64,000 bases of DNA from Viscum album (lineage: Eukaryota > Streptophyta > Magnoliopsida > Santalales > Viscaceae): contig OY728143.1 in the NCBI GenBank assembly GCA_963277665.1, positions 535,714,394-535,778,393 of the forward strand, given 5' to 3'. The translations under genes and the position numbers were made by a program. Shown in pieces: positions 23,355 to 33,476 of the stretch. The notes beneath the pieces were generated by a model. That model was given only the letters and a program-made list of their open reading frames with translations, searched no databases and was not told the DNA's origin. Each line of letters starts with the position of its first letter. Positions within the stretch are counted from its first letter, which is position 1.

Positions 23355-23756
23355 TATGAAAACCCTTCTTTTTATTACAACTTAAGCATGCTTTATTACA
23401 TAAAACATCACTTGATACAACAAAGAAGATCGAGAGGTTTAGTGTCTTTGAAGATTAGTATCATTACATAAAAACATTAAACTTGAATTACAACATCTTT
23501 ATTGAAAACTTCCTTTACATGACCACTACATTCCTTCGTACTTAGCATTGCATGGGATAACTTGAGGACATTCATAAGAAAAGGGTGAGCTATAAATCCC
23601 AGTAAGGGAGTACACAATGAATAACATGAGGAGTACAATACATGTTAGGCAATAGGCATATCAAAAGAGCATAAGAGAAACATGAACATAAAGGCATGAT
23701 AAAGCATGATAATCATAACATGGAGATGTGGCAACAACACTTAACATTGAATTAGC

Positions 23757-23881
23757 ATGAGCCAAGGCTCATTGCACATGGAGCATGAGTAAACCCTCAT
23801 TTCACTTGAAGCACGAGTAAACCCTCGTTGCACTTGAATTATAATGAGTAAAAACTCATTGCACATGACGTATCATGATAC
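23757..23881. repeat. Hairpin array in LTR-E (3' copy)
   Basis: Four short inverted repeats in a row: ATGAGCCAAGGCTCAT (23,757), ATGAGTAAACCCTCAT (23,785), ACGAGTAAACCCTCGT (23,813) and AATGAGTAAAAACTCATT (23,843), then the 12-base palindrome GTATCATGATAC (23,870). The third shows a paired change (T-A to C-G) that preserves the stem. The palindrome CCAATGCATTGG follows near 23,893. Confidence 0.85.
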
Positions 23882-24676
23882 TATACTTTACCCAATGCAT
23901 TGGAGCGCTATAAAGGGCGCACCCTTCTTAAACACTTCATTTCATGCATAAGTGTGCCACATGGATCATAAAACATGGATTCATAAAACATAATCATTTA
24001 TTCCACGATAAAGGAATGTGGAATTCATACATGAAACTTTATAATCAATAAGTAAATGTGCATAAAGTTGAATACCCTTGATGGAGAAATGGGCATTGTA
24101 TTCACTACACAATGATATTGGCTTAGAAAATCGGTGTGATTTTGGCAGCGTAACGGCGTGACGTAAGAATTCATAAAAATGGTTGATGAGAGAGAAAGGG
24201 GTTCCTCATCATATTTACATGTAATGGAAAGTAATGAGGTCATATAGATACATGTCCCAACAATTTAAAAGGAATTTAGATTCATGATACAAAAGCATTG
24301 CTTGAATAAAAAAGAGGAGAAAAAGGTTTCTTTCGGAATTTCGGCATTGTAACGGGTGTACATGGGAGGCATTTAATGAGAGAGAAAGGGGTCTCCCATC
24401 ATTCAAACAATAAGAGGGCAGTATGGGAGAGGTGAGAAACCATACCCCAACATTCATAATTGAAATTAAAAGGGAAATACAACTTAAAGAAAATTGACAA
24501 AAATGAGAAAGGAAGAAAAACCCTTACTTGGAAGTGTGCTTCCAAAGGCTAGAGAGAGGCTTGTGAGAGGCTTATTGGGAGCTTGGGGAACCTTGGGATG
24601 ATTATAGAGAGAGTAGGGAAGAGGTTGGACGAACTCCAAGGGATTTTAGTGAGGAGGAAGTGGGAGCTTGGGTGGG

Positions 24677-24685
24677 TTTATATAG
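24677..24685 (-). promoter_or_regulatory. TATA box of LTR-E (3' copy)
   Basis: CTATATAAACCC on the minus strand, conserved in the 5' copy at 32,364-32,372, about 150 bases upstream of the predicted donor. Confidence 0.7.
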
Positions 24686-25521
24686 GAAAGGTGAGGGAAT
24701 TCTTTATTATTTAGGTTTGGGACCCCTTATATTAAAATAATACAAACCACAAACCATCCCATGGTATTTGCCCATGGTTTCTGGAAAAGGAAATAGGAAA
24801 ACAATATTTTACAAGGCCAAGGTTCGAACTTATTAAAATATTAGGGTTGCTTATGTGGAGGTGAGTCACACTCCCATGGAAATTAATTTAAAAAGGCAAA
24901 GTGTTGAATAAGTCTTGAGGGCTCCATTAATGCTTTGAAAAGTAAGTCAAACAAACCAAAAACCTCATTATTTTAATGGTAAAACCCATATTGGCCGAAC
25001 ATAAGGATTATGGTATTTTATTACATCACCATTGTGTCATTATGATGTCATAAAACACATTTTATATGTAAATGGTATTTAATTTTCACCCAAAAATTTG
25101 ATTGTCTCAGAAAATTAGGAAAAATTCACCGTTGGATAATTTTGACGTCCTGATTCCAAAAATAATATTTATTTTATCTAAATAATTTTCTAAATATGCG
25201 AATTTTCACTTTTAAAATGAAAACTGAAAAAAATTTACGGATTTTGACAAAAACGGCTTTCAAACCTTAATAAAAATTTTAATTGTATTCATAAAATTAT
25301 AAGATCATTTATATTTAATAAAAAATTAATTTAATATTAATAATAATATTTTATTAAAATATTATTTAATTCAAAAATCCTTTAATTTAATAAAATATAA
25401 TTCTTAATTAAATAATAACTAAAAACACCATTTGTACTTTAAAAACTAATTACAATGTATCAAAAATGACTAGAAATTATATTCATTATTATATACAAAA
25501 ATAATGTACATGAACATGGTG

Positions 25522-25791
25522 CTACTTATTTGTTACATAACCCCTTAAAATAGCCGCATAAGACCTAAGGGTAAGGTGTGCGATGGTGACAGACTCTTGG
25601 GGCGGCTCGGATAACATCACTCGAGTGGTAATTTCAATCAACTTCCACTTTTCCCGTAGACGATCACGTTCGAGCTTGACTTGATTAAGCTCCGCTTGGG
25701 CTTGGTCAAGGGAAAATCCAAAAGACACCACCTCTTTTCCGAGCTCTAACAAATGGGCTTCGTAAGGGGCAATTCTACTGGATGAGGCCAT
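25522..25791 (-). CDS. 89-codon ORF inside U3 of LTR-E (3' copy), function unknown
   Basis: An ORF with start context GAAGCGATGGCC, close to the plant optimum, and its own TATAAATATAA at 25,831-25,841 some 40 bases upstream. The protein starts MASSSRIAPYEAHL and has a charged heptad-like stretch (residues about 28-50: QAQAELNQVKLERDRLREKW) suggesting a short coiled coil; no signal peptide or membrane segment. The region is clearly more GC-rich than the rest of the LTR. The other LTR keeps the same ORF with about ten amino-acid differences, most nucleotide differences being nonsynonymous, so selection is not evident. It could be a captured host gene 5' end. I do not recognise the family. Confidence 0.45.
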   Translation of the reverse strand: MASSSRIAPYEAHLLELGKEVVSFGFSLDQAQAELNQVKLERDRLREKWKLIEITTRVMLSEPPQESVTIAHLTLRSYAAILRGYVTNK

Positions 25792-25830
25792 CGCTTCCTT
25801 TGTCTGAGTAGAAATGGGTTCGTTAAAGCC

Positions 25831-25841
25831 TTATATTTATA
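25831..25841 (-). promoter_or_regulatory. Second TATA-like box upstream of the U3 ORF
   Basis: TATAAATATAA on the minus strand, about 40 bases before the ORF start; identical at 33,516-33,526 in the other LTR. Confidence 0.45.
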
Positions 25842-25998
25842 CTACTCAGATGATCACTGCTCAACGGCTAAAAAGTAACGGTCACAAATCTTAACGTAAA
25901 ACTAAAGAAGTTTACATCTTATAAAAAACATTTTTCATAAAGAAACATTTAACTGGATCAAGAGAGATTTTCCATTAATGAAACTTTGGGTCGTTACA

Positions 25999-26047
25999 AC
26001 ATTCCCCCCTTAAGAAATTTCGCCCTCGAAATTTTCCTTTTCCCACA
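25999..26047 (-). other. Polypurine tract and 3' end of element E interior
   Basis: TTAAGGGGGGAATGT (minus strand) directly before the LTR, preceded by TTTCGAGGGCGAAATTTC, the family-conserved block also seen in A, B and C. Confidence 0.88.
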
Positions 26048-27436
26048 CTAAAACAAAGGTGGGTAACTTAGCTTCATCATATCCTCCGACTCCCAAGTTG
26101 CTTCTTCAAACCTGTGGTTTCTCCACAACACCTTGACAAGGGGAATTGTCTTATTTCGTAGAACTTTTTCTCTACGATCTAAGATCTTCACTGGTTGCTC
26201 CTCATAAGAAAGATCGTCTTCTAATTGTACCACCTCGGAAGAGAGTACATGTGAAGGGTCTGGTATGTGCTTCCTTAAGAGGGATACATGGAAGACATCA
26301 TGCACCTTGGCCATAGTAGGTGGAAGTGCTTGTCGATAGGCCACAGCCCCAACACGATCACGAATCTCGAAGGGGCCGATGTACCTTGGACTTAACTTCC
26401 CTTTCTTTCCAAACCTCATGACCTTCTTCCACGGAGATATGCGTAAAAACACCATGTCTCCGACTTTAAAGTCAAGGTCTCGTCGACGATTATCTGCATA
26501 ACTCTTCTGTCGACTTTGGGCTACCTTGATATGCTGCTGAATGGTTTTCACCTTCTCCACCATTTCTTCGACCATTTCTGGTCCAAGCAGCTTACGTTCA
26601 CCGACCTCATCCCAACATGTCGGTGTTCTACACCTTTTCCCATATAGGACTTCATATGGTGCCATTTGGATGCTCGAGTGGAAACTATTATTATAAGAGA
26701 ACTCAACTAGAGGAAGATGTTGATCCCATCCTCCTTTAAAGTCCATTGAGCACGCTCTCAACATATCCTCAAGTTTTTGGATAGTCCGCTTGGATTGGCC
26801 ATCAGTTTGAGGATGATAGGCCGTACTGAAGTTCAGTTCAGTATTCAGAGCATGTTGAAGACTCTTCCAAAACTTAGAGGTAAATCTTGGATCTCGGTCA
26901 GACACAATAGATAGTGGTACTCCATGAAACCATACCACTTCCCTGATATATATCCGTGCTAGTTGATCCAAAGAGAAATCCTCTCGAAAAGCAATGAAGT
27001 GTACAGTCTTTGTAAGACAGTCCACAACAACCCAGATTGCATTGCTGCCTTTGGATGTCCTTGGAAGTCCGGTGACAAAGTCCATGGTGATTTTCTCCCA
27101 TTTCCATTATGGTATGGGCAATGGATGCATCATCCCCTTAGACTTCTGCCTCTCTGCCTTCACTTGCTGAAACACCAGGCACTTTGATGTATACTCAGCG
27201 ATCTCCTTCTTCATATTATCCCACCAAAAGTTTTCTCGGAGATCTTGATACATCTTTGTGCTCCCTGGGTGAACAGAGAAATTTGAACTATGTGCATCAT
27301 CCAAAAGTTCCTTCTTCAGCTCCGAACTTGATGGGACACATAGTCTTTTCCCAAACCGCACAATTCCTTCTTTATTAACATTAAACTCTGAGGATTTTCC
27401 CTTTTTGATAGCTTTCACTTTTTCTTGGATTCTCAC
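26048..27436 (-). pseudogene. Element E integrase with chromodomain-like tail
   Basis: Integrase inserts cDNA; the tail in chromoviruses targets heterochromatin. The zinc region (about 27,330-27,150) has AHSSNFSVHPGSTKMY and then CLVFQQVK, where the last Cys is Phe. A stop at 27,107-27,109 precedes WKWE. The catalytic core from 27,085 carries MDFVTGLP and SIVSDRDPRFTS; 36 residues after that first Asp the catalytic Glu is Lys (AAG, 26,789-26,791; TDGQSKRT). The C-terminal domain has GKKGKLSPRYIGPFEI, followed by VKVLWRNHRFEEATWE (about 26,095-26,140), a short chromodomain-like motif. The last 345 codons are open. Integration activity is not expected. Confidence 0.93.
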
Positions 27437-28018
27437 ATCATCCTTTTGAGTATCCTTTAACCTTTACAAAAGAGATGGTTGAGCAATCATTTGTGAAAGG
27501 ATTGATGATGTTCCCTTCTTTATGATTCCCACGTCCATCTTCGTCAAGTCTAAGAAGATTGGATCCTTCTCAATTATCATCATTGATAGAATCGCTGGAT
27601 CCTTTCTACTTAGGGCATCTGCCACCTTGTTCGCCATCCCAGGGTGGTAACGTATTGAACAGTCATAATCATTGATGAGCTCTATCCATCTTCTCTGGTG
27701 CATATTAAGCTCTTTCTGTGTGAATATATATTTAAGACTCTTGTGGTCAGTATATATCTCACATTTCTCTCCATAGAGATAATGCCGCCAGATTTTCAAG
27801 GCAAAGATCACCGCCGCCAACTCCAGATCATGCGTTTGATAGTTTCGCTCATGGATTTTCAACTGCCTTGAGGCATAGGATATCACTTTATCATTCTACA
27901 TCAGCACACATCCTAAGCCCTTCTTCGAAGCATCACTGAATACCACAAAAACCTCCCCACTTGTGGGTAAAGTGAGCACGGGTGTAGTGATAAGCCTCCT
28001 TTTCAACTCATTGAAGCT
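27437..28018 (-). pseudogene. Element E RNase H
   Basis: In frame with RT. Visible are [53 protein letters not shown] and [16 protein letters not shown]. Stops are at 28,019-28,021 (before SFNELK), 27,887-27,889 (TAG where CAG would fit) and 27,461-27,463. The catalytic acidic residues look present; only the stops break it. Confidence 0.92.
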
Positions 28019-28978
28019 TTATTCACATTCATCATTCCAAGAAAACTTTACTCCCTTTCGAGTTAGCTTGGTAAGAGGGTTGGACAATCGTGAGAAATTT
28101 CTCAAAAATCGTCGATAATATCCAGCTAACCCCAAGAATCTATGGATATCAGTTACCGATGTTGGCCTCGGCCATCCCTCAATTGCATCTGGTTTGGAGG
28201 GGTCCACAGATATCCCATTGCTTGTGATGATATGGCCCAAGAATGAGACTTCCTTCAACCAAAACTCACACTTGCTGTATTTTGCATAGAGATTCTCCTT
28301 GCGCAAAGTCTCTAGTATAGTTTTTAAATGCTCCTCATGGTCCTCCTTGGTTTTGGAGTATATTAGAATATCATCTATAAAGACTACCACAAATTTGTCT
28401 AGGTAATCTCTAAAGACTCTATTCATCAAGTCCATGAATATTGTTGGAGCATTGGTGAGTCCAAAAGGCATTACTATGAATTCATAGTGCTCGTACCTTG
28501 TATGAAAAGCAGTCTTGGGGATATCTTCCTTCTTCACCCTTACTTGATAATATCCCGACCGCATGTCGACCTTGGAGAAGTATTGTGCTCCACGCAGCTG
28601 ATCAAACAAGTCATCGATTCTTGGGAGAGGATACTTGTTCTTTATCGTGATTTTGTTAAGTTCACGATAATCGATGCAAAGTCGCATTGACCCATCCTTC
28701 TTCTTGACTAAGAGGACTGGTGCACCCCATGGTGATGCACTTGGGCGTATGAACCCTTTATCCAGATTCTCCTGTAGTTGTTCCTTCAGCTCTTCAAGCT
28801 CAACAACAGCCATTCCATATGGAGTCTTGGATATTGGTAGCACCCCAGGTATAAGTTCAATTGAGAACTCAACATCTCTTCTTAGAGGAAGACCAGGAAG
28901 TTCCTCGGGAAATACTTCAGCAAATTCCCTCACAATAGGCATTTCTTCAAGGGTGGTTTCTTCTTTGGACTCAATCAT
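28019..28978 (-). pseudogene. Element E reverse transcriptase, open for 319 codons
   Basis: A nearly complete RT domain. In order: the protease-RT linker ([17 protein letters not shown]), fingers ([31 protein letters not shown]), palm ([17 protein letters not shown]), intact catalytic [10 protein letters not shown] (about 28,355-28,382), and thumb ([13 protein letters not shown]). Of all domains in the window this is the best preserved. It is part of the single gag-pol frame, so it would have been made as a polyprotein. Upstream stops prevent that now. Length is usual for Ty3/gypsy RT. Confidence 0.95.
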
Positions 28979-29460
28979 CTGAGCCAGATATGCGTGCTCA
29001 TAAGGCAGTAATATCCATGCTTGAGATTATTGAGCTAAAGGAGATTCATCTTCCTCCTGACACTTGTAAATAATCGGGGGTCGATTCTCTATATGGAGTG
29101 TGATTTCCCTCTCCCGACAATTTATGTTGGCTCTATATAAGGAAATCCAATCCATGCCAAGAATTGCATCAAATTCCACCAAAGGGAGTATGATGAGGTT
29201 TGCCGGGAAATTCTATCCACAGATTATAACAGGGGAGGACTTATATTCATGGGATGCAATGATTGCCCCATTTGCCGTACTCACCGACATCTTTACTTCC
29301 ATGATTTATGGTGGTGCAAGGATTGTTCTACTAAACTTTTGAGATATAAAAGAATGCATAGAACCTGAATCAAAAAGTTCGTTCACTATTCTTGAATTAA
29401 TAACTAGTGTACCTGTCACCACTTCGTTGTCGGGGTTCACTTCGGCGGAAGTGATGGCAA
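28979..29460 (-). pseudogene. Element E protease
   Basis: Retropepsin-like aspartic protease, which cleaves gag-pol. The active site ELFDSGSMHSFIS is intact with D-S-G at 29,363-29,371. The flap and C-terminal strands follow, including EFDAILGMDWIS at about 29,140-29,175, typical of these proteases. In-frame stops interrupt near 29,306 (after LAPP), near 29,212 (before NFPANLI) and near 29,025. Same frame as gag and RT. Confidence 0.9.
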
Positions 29461-30541
29461 AAGCTCTTCCTTGCTGTCTTGGAGGTTGTTGATTGCCTCC
29501 AATAACCCTTGGATTAGGGCACTGATTCGCAAAATGACCCGGTTCTTTGCATTTGAAGCATTGAACAACGCGTTGAGGTTCGAACGGAGCGTTCCTCCCC
29601 TCTGTCGCAGCCGCGGGTCCTTCTTGCTGACAGTTAACAGCTAGGTGCCCTTATCTTCCTCACTTGAAGCATTTTCTTGTCCCCCTAAGGCAATTTCCAG
29701 GGTGCTTCTTTCCACACTTTTGGCAAGTGGGGTGCTGGAATTTCTTAGCACCATTGGATTTATCCATCGGACCACCAGCATTGAAGTCCACCTTACGCTT
29801 CTTGTCCCCATGATACCCCTGTGATTCTCCGATCTCCATTTCAACCTTGAGGGCACATCGGACAATTTCCTCATAGCTGTCGAAGTCACGGATCTCTAAT
29901 GATTTCCGAAAGCTAGGCTTCAGCCCACCAAAGAAGCGGTCAACCTTGCATTCGGGGGTAACGACAAAGCCGGAAGCGTATCATGCAAGCCTTGTGAAGT
30001 TTGCCTCGTACGCTCCCACAGAATCTTCATCTTTCTATTTTAGGTAAAGGAAGTCCCTTTCCATCTTAAGATGGAGGGTGCGTGGAAAATATTTATCGAA
30101 AAACATCTTCTAGAACTCCTTCCATTCCAAAGCCTCGATCTCCTCCTTAGGCTTCGTATTTTTAATCAACGTCCACCATTGATCAGCTTCACCCTCCATA
30201 TGATAAGCCGCCAGGAGAACCTTCTCTTTTTCAGAGCATTGGAGGATGGAGAATATCTTTTCAATGGAGTTGATCCATTGTTCAGCGATCCTGGGATCGG
30301 ATGATCCACTAAAAGTAGGAGGCCTTTGTCTCATGAAGCTTTCAATAGAGACTTGTTCTTTCTTAGGGGGGGTTGAACGTTCCTCCTGACCAGTGTTTCT
30401 ATTCAAAACTTGAGTTAGCTGAGAGAGAAGCGTGACAAAGTTCTCGATTCCCGCTCCCATTGGATTGGGCATCTCATAAGTACAATCATCACACTGATCT
30501 TCACAACGGTTGTTAGCCCGAGTTCTCCTATTACCGGCCAT
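29461..30541 (-). pseudogene. Element E gag with three zinc knuckles
   Basis: Gag forms the particle and binds element RNA. It starts at ATG 30,541 (MAGNRRTRANNRCEDQC). The capsid has RQRPPTFSGSSDP, WINSIEKIF, HMEGEADQWW, then WKEF and a TAG near 30,107. Further stops follow LYLK and TRLA, where TAG and TGA replace codons that look like CAG and CGA. Knuckle 1 (CQKCGKKHPGNC) spans 29,690-29,725. Knuckle 2 (29,630-29,671) has its second Cys changed to TGA. Knuckle 3 (CFKCKEPGHFANQC) at 29,519-29,560 is intact. Everything is in one frame. Confidence 0.93.
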
Positions 30542-31027
30542 TGGCTGGAATAAAAGGAAAGTTAGGGGTAACACATAAAGGTTAATCCAAAGACAAAAGT
30601 TGATGACTTATAAATAAACTTTAATCTCTTTAACTCATGAGTCTATAGGATTCAATCAAGGTTTTTCATGATCTTCCTTCTAACATATATTCTTCGGGGA
30701 ATTTTTTTCCTTAATAAGGGTTCATACTAAGATTGTGAATTTATCAAAACATATCCCCCGGGAGTGTCGTAACCAAGAGTGCAGCAAGGCCCATTGTCGT
30801 GCACCAGTTCTCGTTCGATTCTAGCTCAAAGCAGTGTTTTCTGGTTTTACCCCTAGGATACATCTGTGCCAGAGCCGCCTCTACCTGCTCGTATCCAGAC
30901 AGGGATGTATTTGTTTGATAAACCACTTACATAGTATTTACCAAATCATAGGGATGTTTTTATTATACTTATTCTTTTATCTAAGGCTTTACTAGGGTTT
31001 CCTAATCCCAAAAATAACTAAACCTAT
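30542..31027 (-). other. Element E leader between primer site and gag
   Basis: Contains the block 30,735-30,925 strongly conserved with element A 6,670-6,860. It can be read as a 60-codon ORF, but the corresponding frame is broken in A. It is a candidate packaging or structural RNA region. Confidence 0.6.
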
Positions 31028-31041
31028 CCTCTGATACCAAC
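31028..31041 (-). other. Primer-binding site of element E
   Basis: TTGGTATCAGAGG on the minus strand, one base from the LTR. Matches initiator tRNA-Met priming. Confidence 0.9.
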
Positions 31042-31443
31042 TATGACAACCCTGCTTTTTATTACAACTTAAGCATGCTTTATTACATAAAACTTCACTT
31101 GATACAAAAAAGAAGATCGAGAGGTTTAGTGTCTTTGGGGCTTAGGATCATTACATAAAAACATTAAACTTGAATTACAACATCTTTATTGAAAACTTCC
31201 TTTACATGACCACTACATTCCTTCGTACTTAGCATTGCATGGGATAACCTGAGGACATGCATAAGAAAAGGGTGAGCTATAAAGCCCAGTAAGGGAGTAC
31301 ATAATGAATAACATGAGGAGTACAATACATGTTAGGCAATAGGCATATCAATAGAGCATAAGAGAAACATGAACATAAAGGCATGATAAAGCATGATAAT
31401 CATAACATGGAGATGTGGCAACAACACTTAACATTGAATTAGC

Positions 31444-31571
31444 ATGAGCCAAGGCTCATTGCACATGGAGCATGAGTAAACCCTCATTTCACTTGAATCA
31501 CGAGTAAACCCTAGTTGCATTTGAATTAGCATGAGTAAAAACTCATTGCACATGACGTATCATGATACTAT
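31444..31571. repeat. Hairpin array in LTR-E (5' copy)
   Basis: Counterpart of the array at 23,757-23,881: the same four hairpins and the palindrome GTATCATGATAC, with hairpin 3 imperfect here. Confidence 0.8.
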
Positions 31572-33206
31572 ACTTTACCCAATGCATTGGAGCACTATAA
31601 AGGGCGCACCCTACTTAAACACTTCATTTCATGCATAAGTGTGCCACATGGATCATAAAACATGGATTCATAAAACATAATCATTTATTCCATGATAAAG
31701 GAATGTGGAATTCATACATGAAACTTTATAATCAATAAGTAAATGTGCATAAAGTTTAATACCCTTGATGGAGAAATGGGCATTGTATTCGCTACACAAT
31801 GATATTGGCTTAGAAAATCGGTGTGATTTTGGCAGCGTAACGGCGTGACGTAAGAATTCATAAAAATGGTTGATGAGAGAGAAAGGGGTTCCTCATCATA
31901 TTTACATTTAATGGACAGTAATGAGGTCATATAGATACATGTCCCAACAATTGAAAAGGAATTTAGGTTCATGATACAAAAGCATTGCTTGAATAAAAAA
32001 GAGGAGAAAAAGGTTTCTTTCGGAATTTCGGCATAGTAACGGGTGTACATGGGGGGAATTTAATGAGAGATAAAGGGGTCTCCCATCATTCAAACAATAA
32101 TAGGGCAGTATGGGAGAGGTGCGAAACCATACCCCAACATTCATAATTGAAATTAAAAGGGCAATACAACTTAAAGAAAATTGACAAAAATGAGAAAGGA
32201 AGAAAAACCCTTACTTGGAAGTGTGCTTCCAAAGGCTAGAGAGAGGCTTGTGAGAGGCTTCTTGGGAGCTTGGGGCATCTTGGGAGGATTCTAGAGAGAT
32301 TAGGGCAGAGGTTGGACGAACTCCAATGGATTTTAGTGAGGAGGAAGTGGGAGATTGGGTGGGTTTATATAGGAAAGGTGAGGGTTTTCTTTATTATTTA
32401 GGGTTGGGACCCCTTATATTAAAATAATCCAAACCACAAACCATCCCATGGTATTTGACCATGGTTTCTGGAAAAGGAAAGAGGAAAACAATATTTTACA
32501 AGGCCAAGGTCCGAACGTATTAAAAAATTAGGGTTGATAATGTGGAAGTGAGTCACACTCCCATGGAAATTAATTTAAAAAGGCAAAGTGTTGAATAAGT
32601 CTTGAGGGCTCCATTAATGCTTTGAAAAGTAAGTCAAAAAAACCCAAAACCTCATTATTTTAATGATAAAACACATATTGGACGAACATAATGATTATGG
32701 TATTTTATTACATCACCATTGGGTCATTATGATGTCATAAAACACATTTTATATTTAAATGGTATTTAATTTTTACTCAAAAATTTGATTGTCTCAGAAA
32801 ATTATGAAAAATTCACCATTGGATAATTTCGATGTCCTGATTCCAAAAATAATATTTATTTTATCTAAATAATTTTCTAAATATGTGAATTTTCACTTTT
32901 AAAAAAAACTGAAAAAAATTTACGGGTTTTGACAGAAACGGCTTTCAAACCTTAATAAAAATTTTAATCGTATTCATAAAATTATAAGATCATTTATATT
33001 TAATAAAAAATTAATTTAATATTAATAATAATATTTTTTTAAAATATTATTTAATTCAAAAATTCTTTAATTTAATAAAATATAATTCTTAATTAAATAA
33101 TAACTAAAAACACCATTTGTACTTTAAAAACTAATTACAATGTTTCAAAAATGACTAGAAATTATATTCATTATTATATACAAAAATAATGTACATGAAC
33201 ATGGTG

Positions 33207-33476
33207 CTACTTATATGTTACATAACCCCTTAAAATAGCCGCATAAGACCTAAGGGTAAGGTGTGCGATGGTGACAGACTCTTGGGGCGGCTCGAATAAC
33301 ATCGATCGAGTGGTAATTTCAATCAACTTCCACTTTTCCCGTAGACGATCACGTTCGATCTTGACTTGATGAAGCTCAGCTTGGGCTTGGTCAAGGGCAA
33401 AGCCCAAAGACGCTACCTCTTTTCTGAGCTCTGACAAATGGGCTTCGTAAGGGGCAATTCTACTGGATGAGGCCAT
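33207..33476 (-). CDS. 89-codon ORF inside U3 of LTR-E (5' copy), function unknown
   Basis: Second copy of the U3 ORF, full length, with identical start context and TATA-like box at 33,516-33,526. Compared with 25,522-25,791 I count roughly 14 base differences in 270, ten of which change the amino acid, without a stop or indel. The heptad-like segment is kept (QAQAELHQVKIERDRLREKW). Because it lies in the 5' LTR it could be transcribed from element or own signals. Unknown function. Confidence 0.45.
   Translation of the reverse strand: MASSSRIAPYEAHLSELRKEVASLGFALDQAQAELHQVKIERDRLREKWKLIEITTRSMLFEPPQESVTIAHLTLRSYAAILRGYVTYK

Larger units (their letters stand above)
23355..25998 (-). repeat. 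3' LTR of element E
   Basis: Starts TGTAACGACCC at 25,998 and ends GGGTTTTCATA at 23,355 (minus strand); the TSD places the end at CATA, not CA. TATA at 24,677-24,685. Predicted leader intron from 24,527 to 23,561, whose acceptor reads CTCAAG here but CCTCAG in the 5' LTR. It contains the U3 ORF at 25,522-25,791 and a hairpin array. Confidence 0.93.

Noticed and set aside
24025..24457. Overlapping minus-strand frames in LTR-E repeated at 31,712-32,144
   Set aside because: They lie in the predicted leader intron and change frame and length between the two LTRs; shared only because LTRs are copies.
28487..28982. Plus-strand frames opposite RT and other E domains
   Set aside because: Antisense shadows of the well-supported gag-pol frame.
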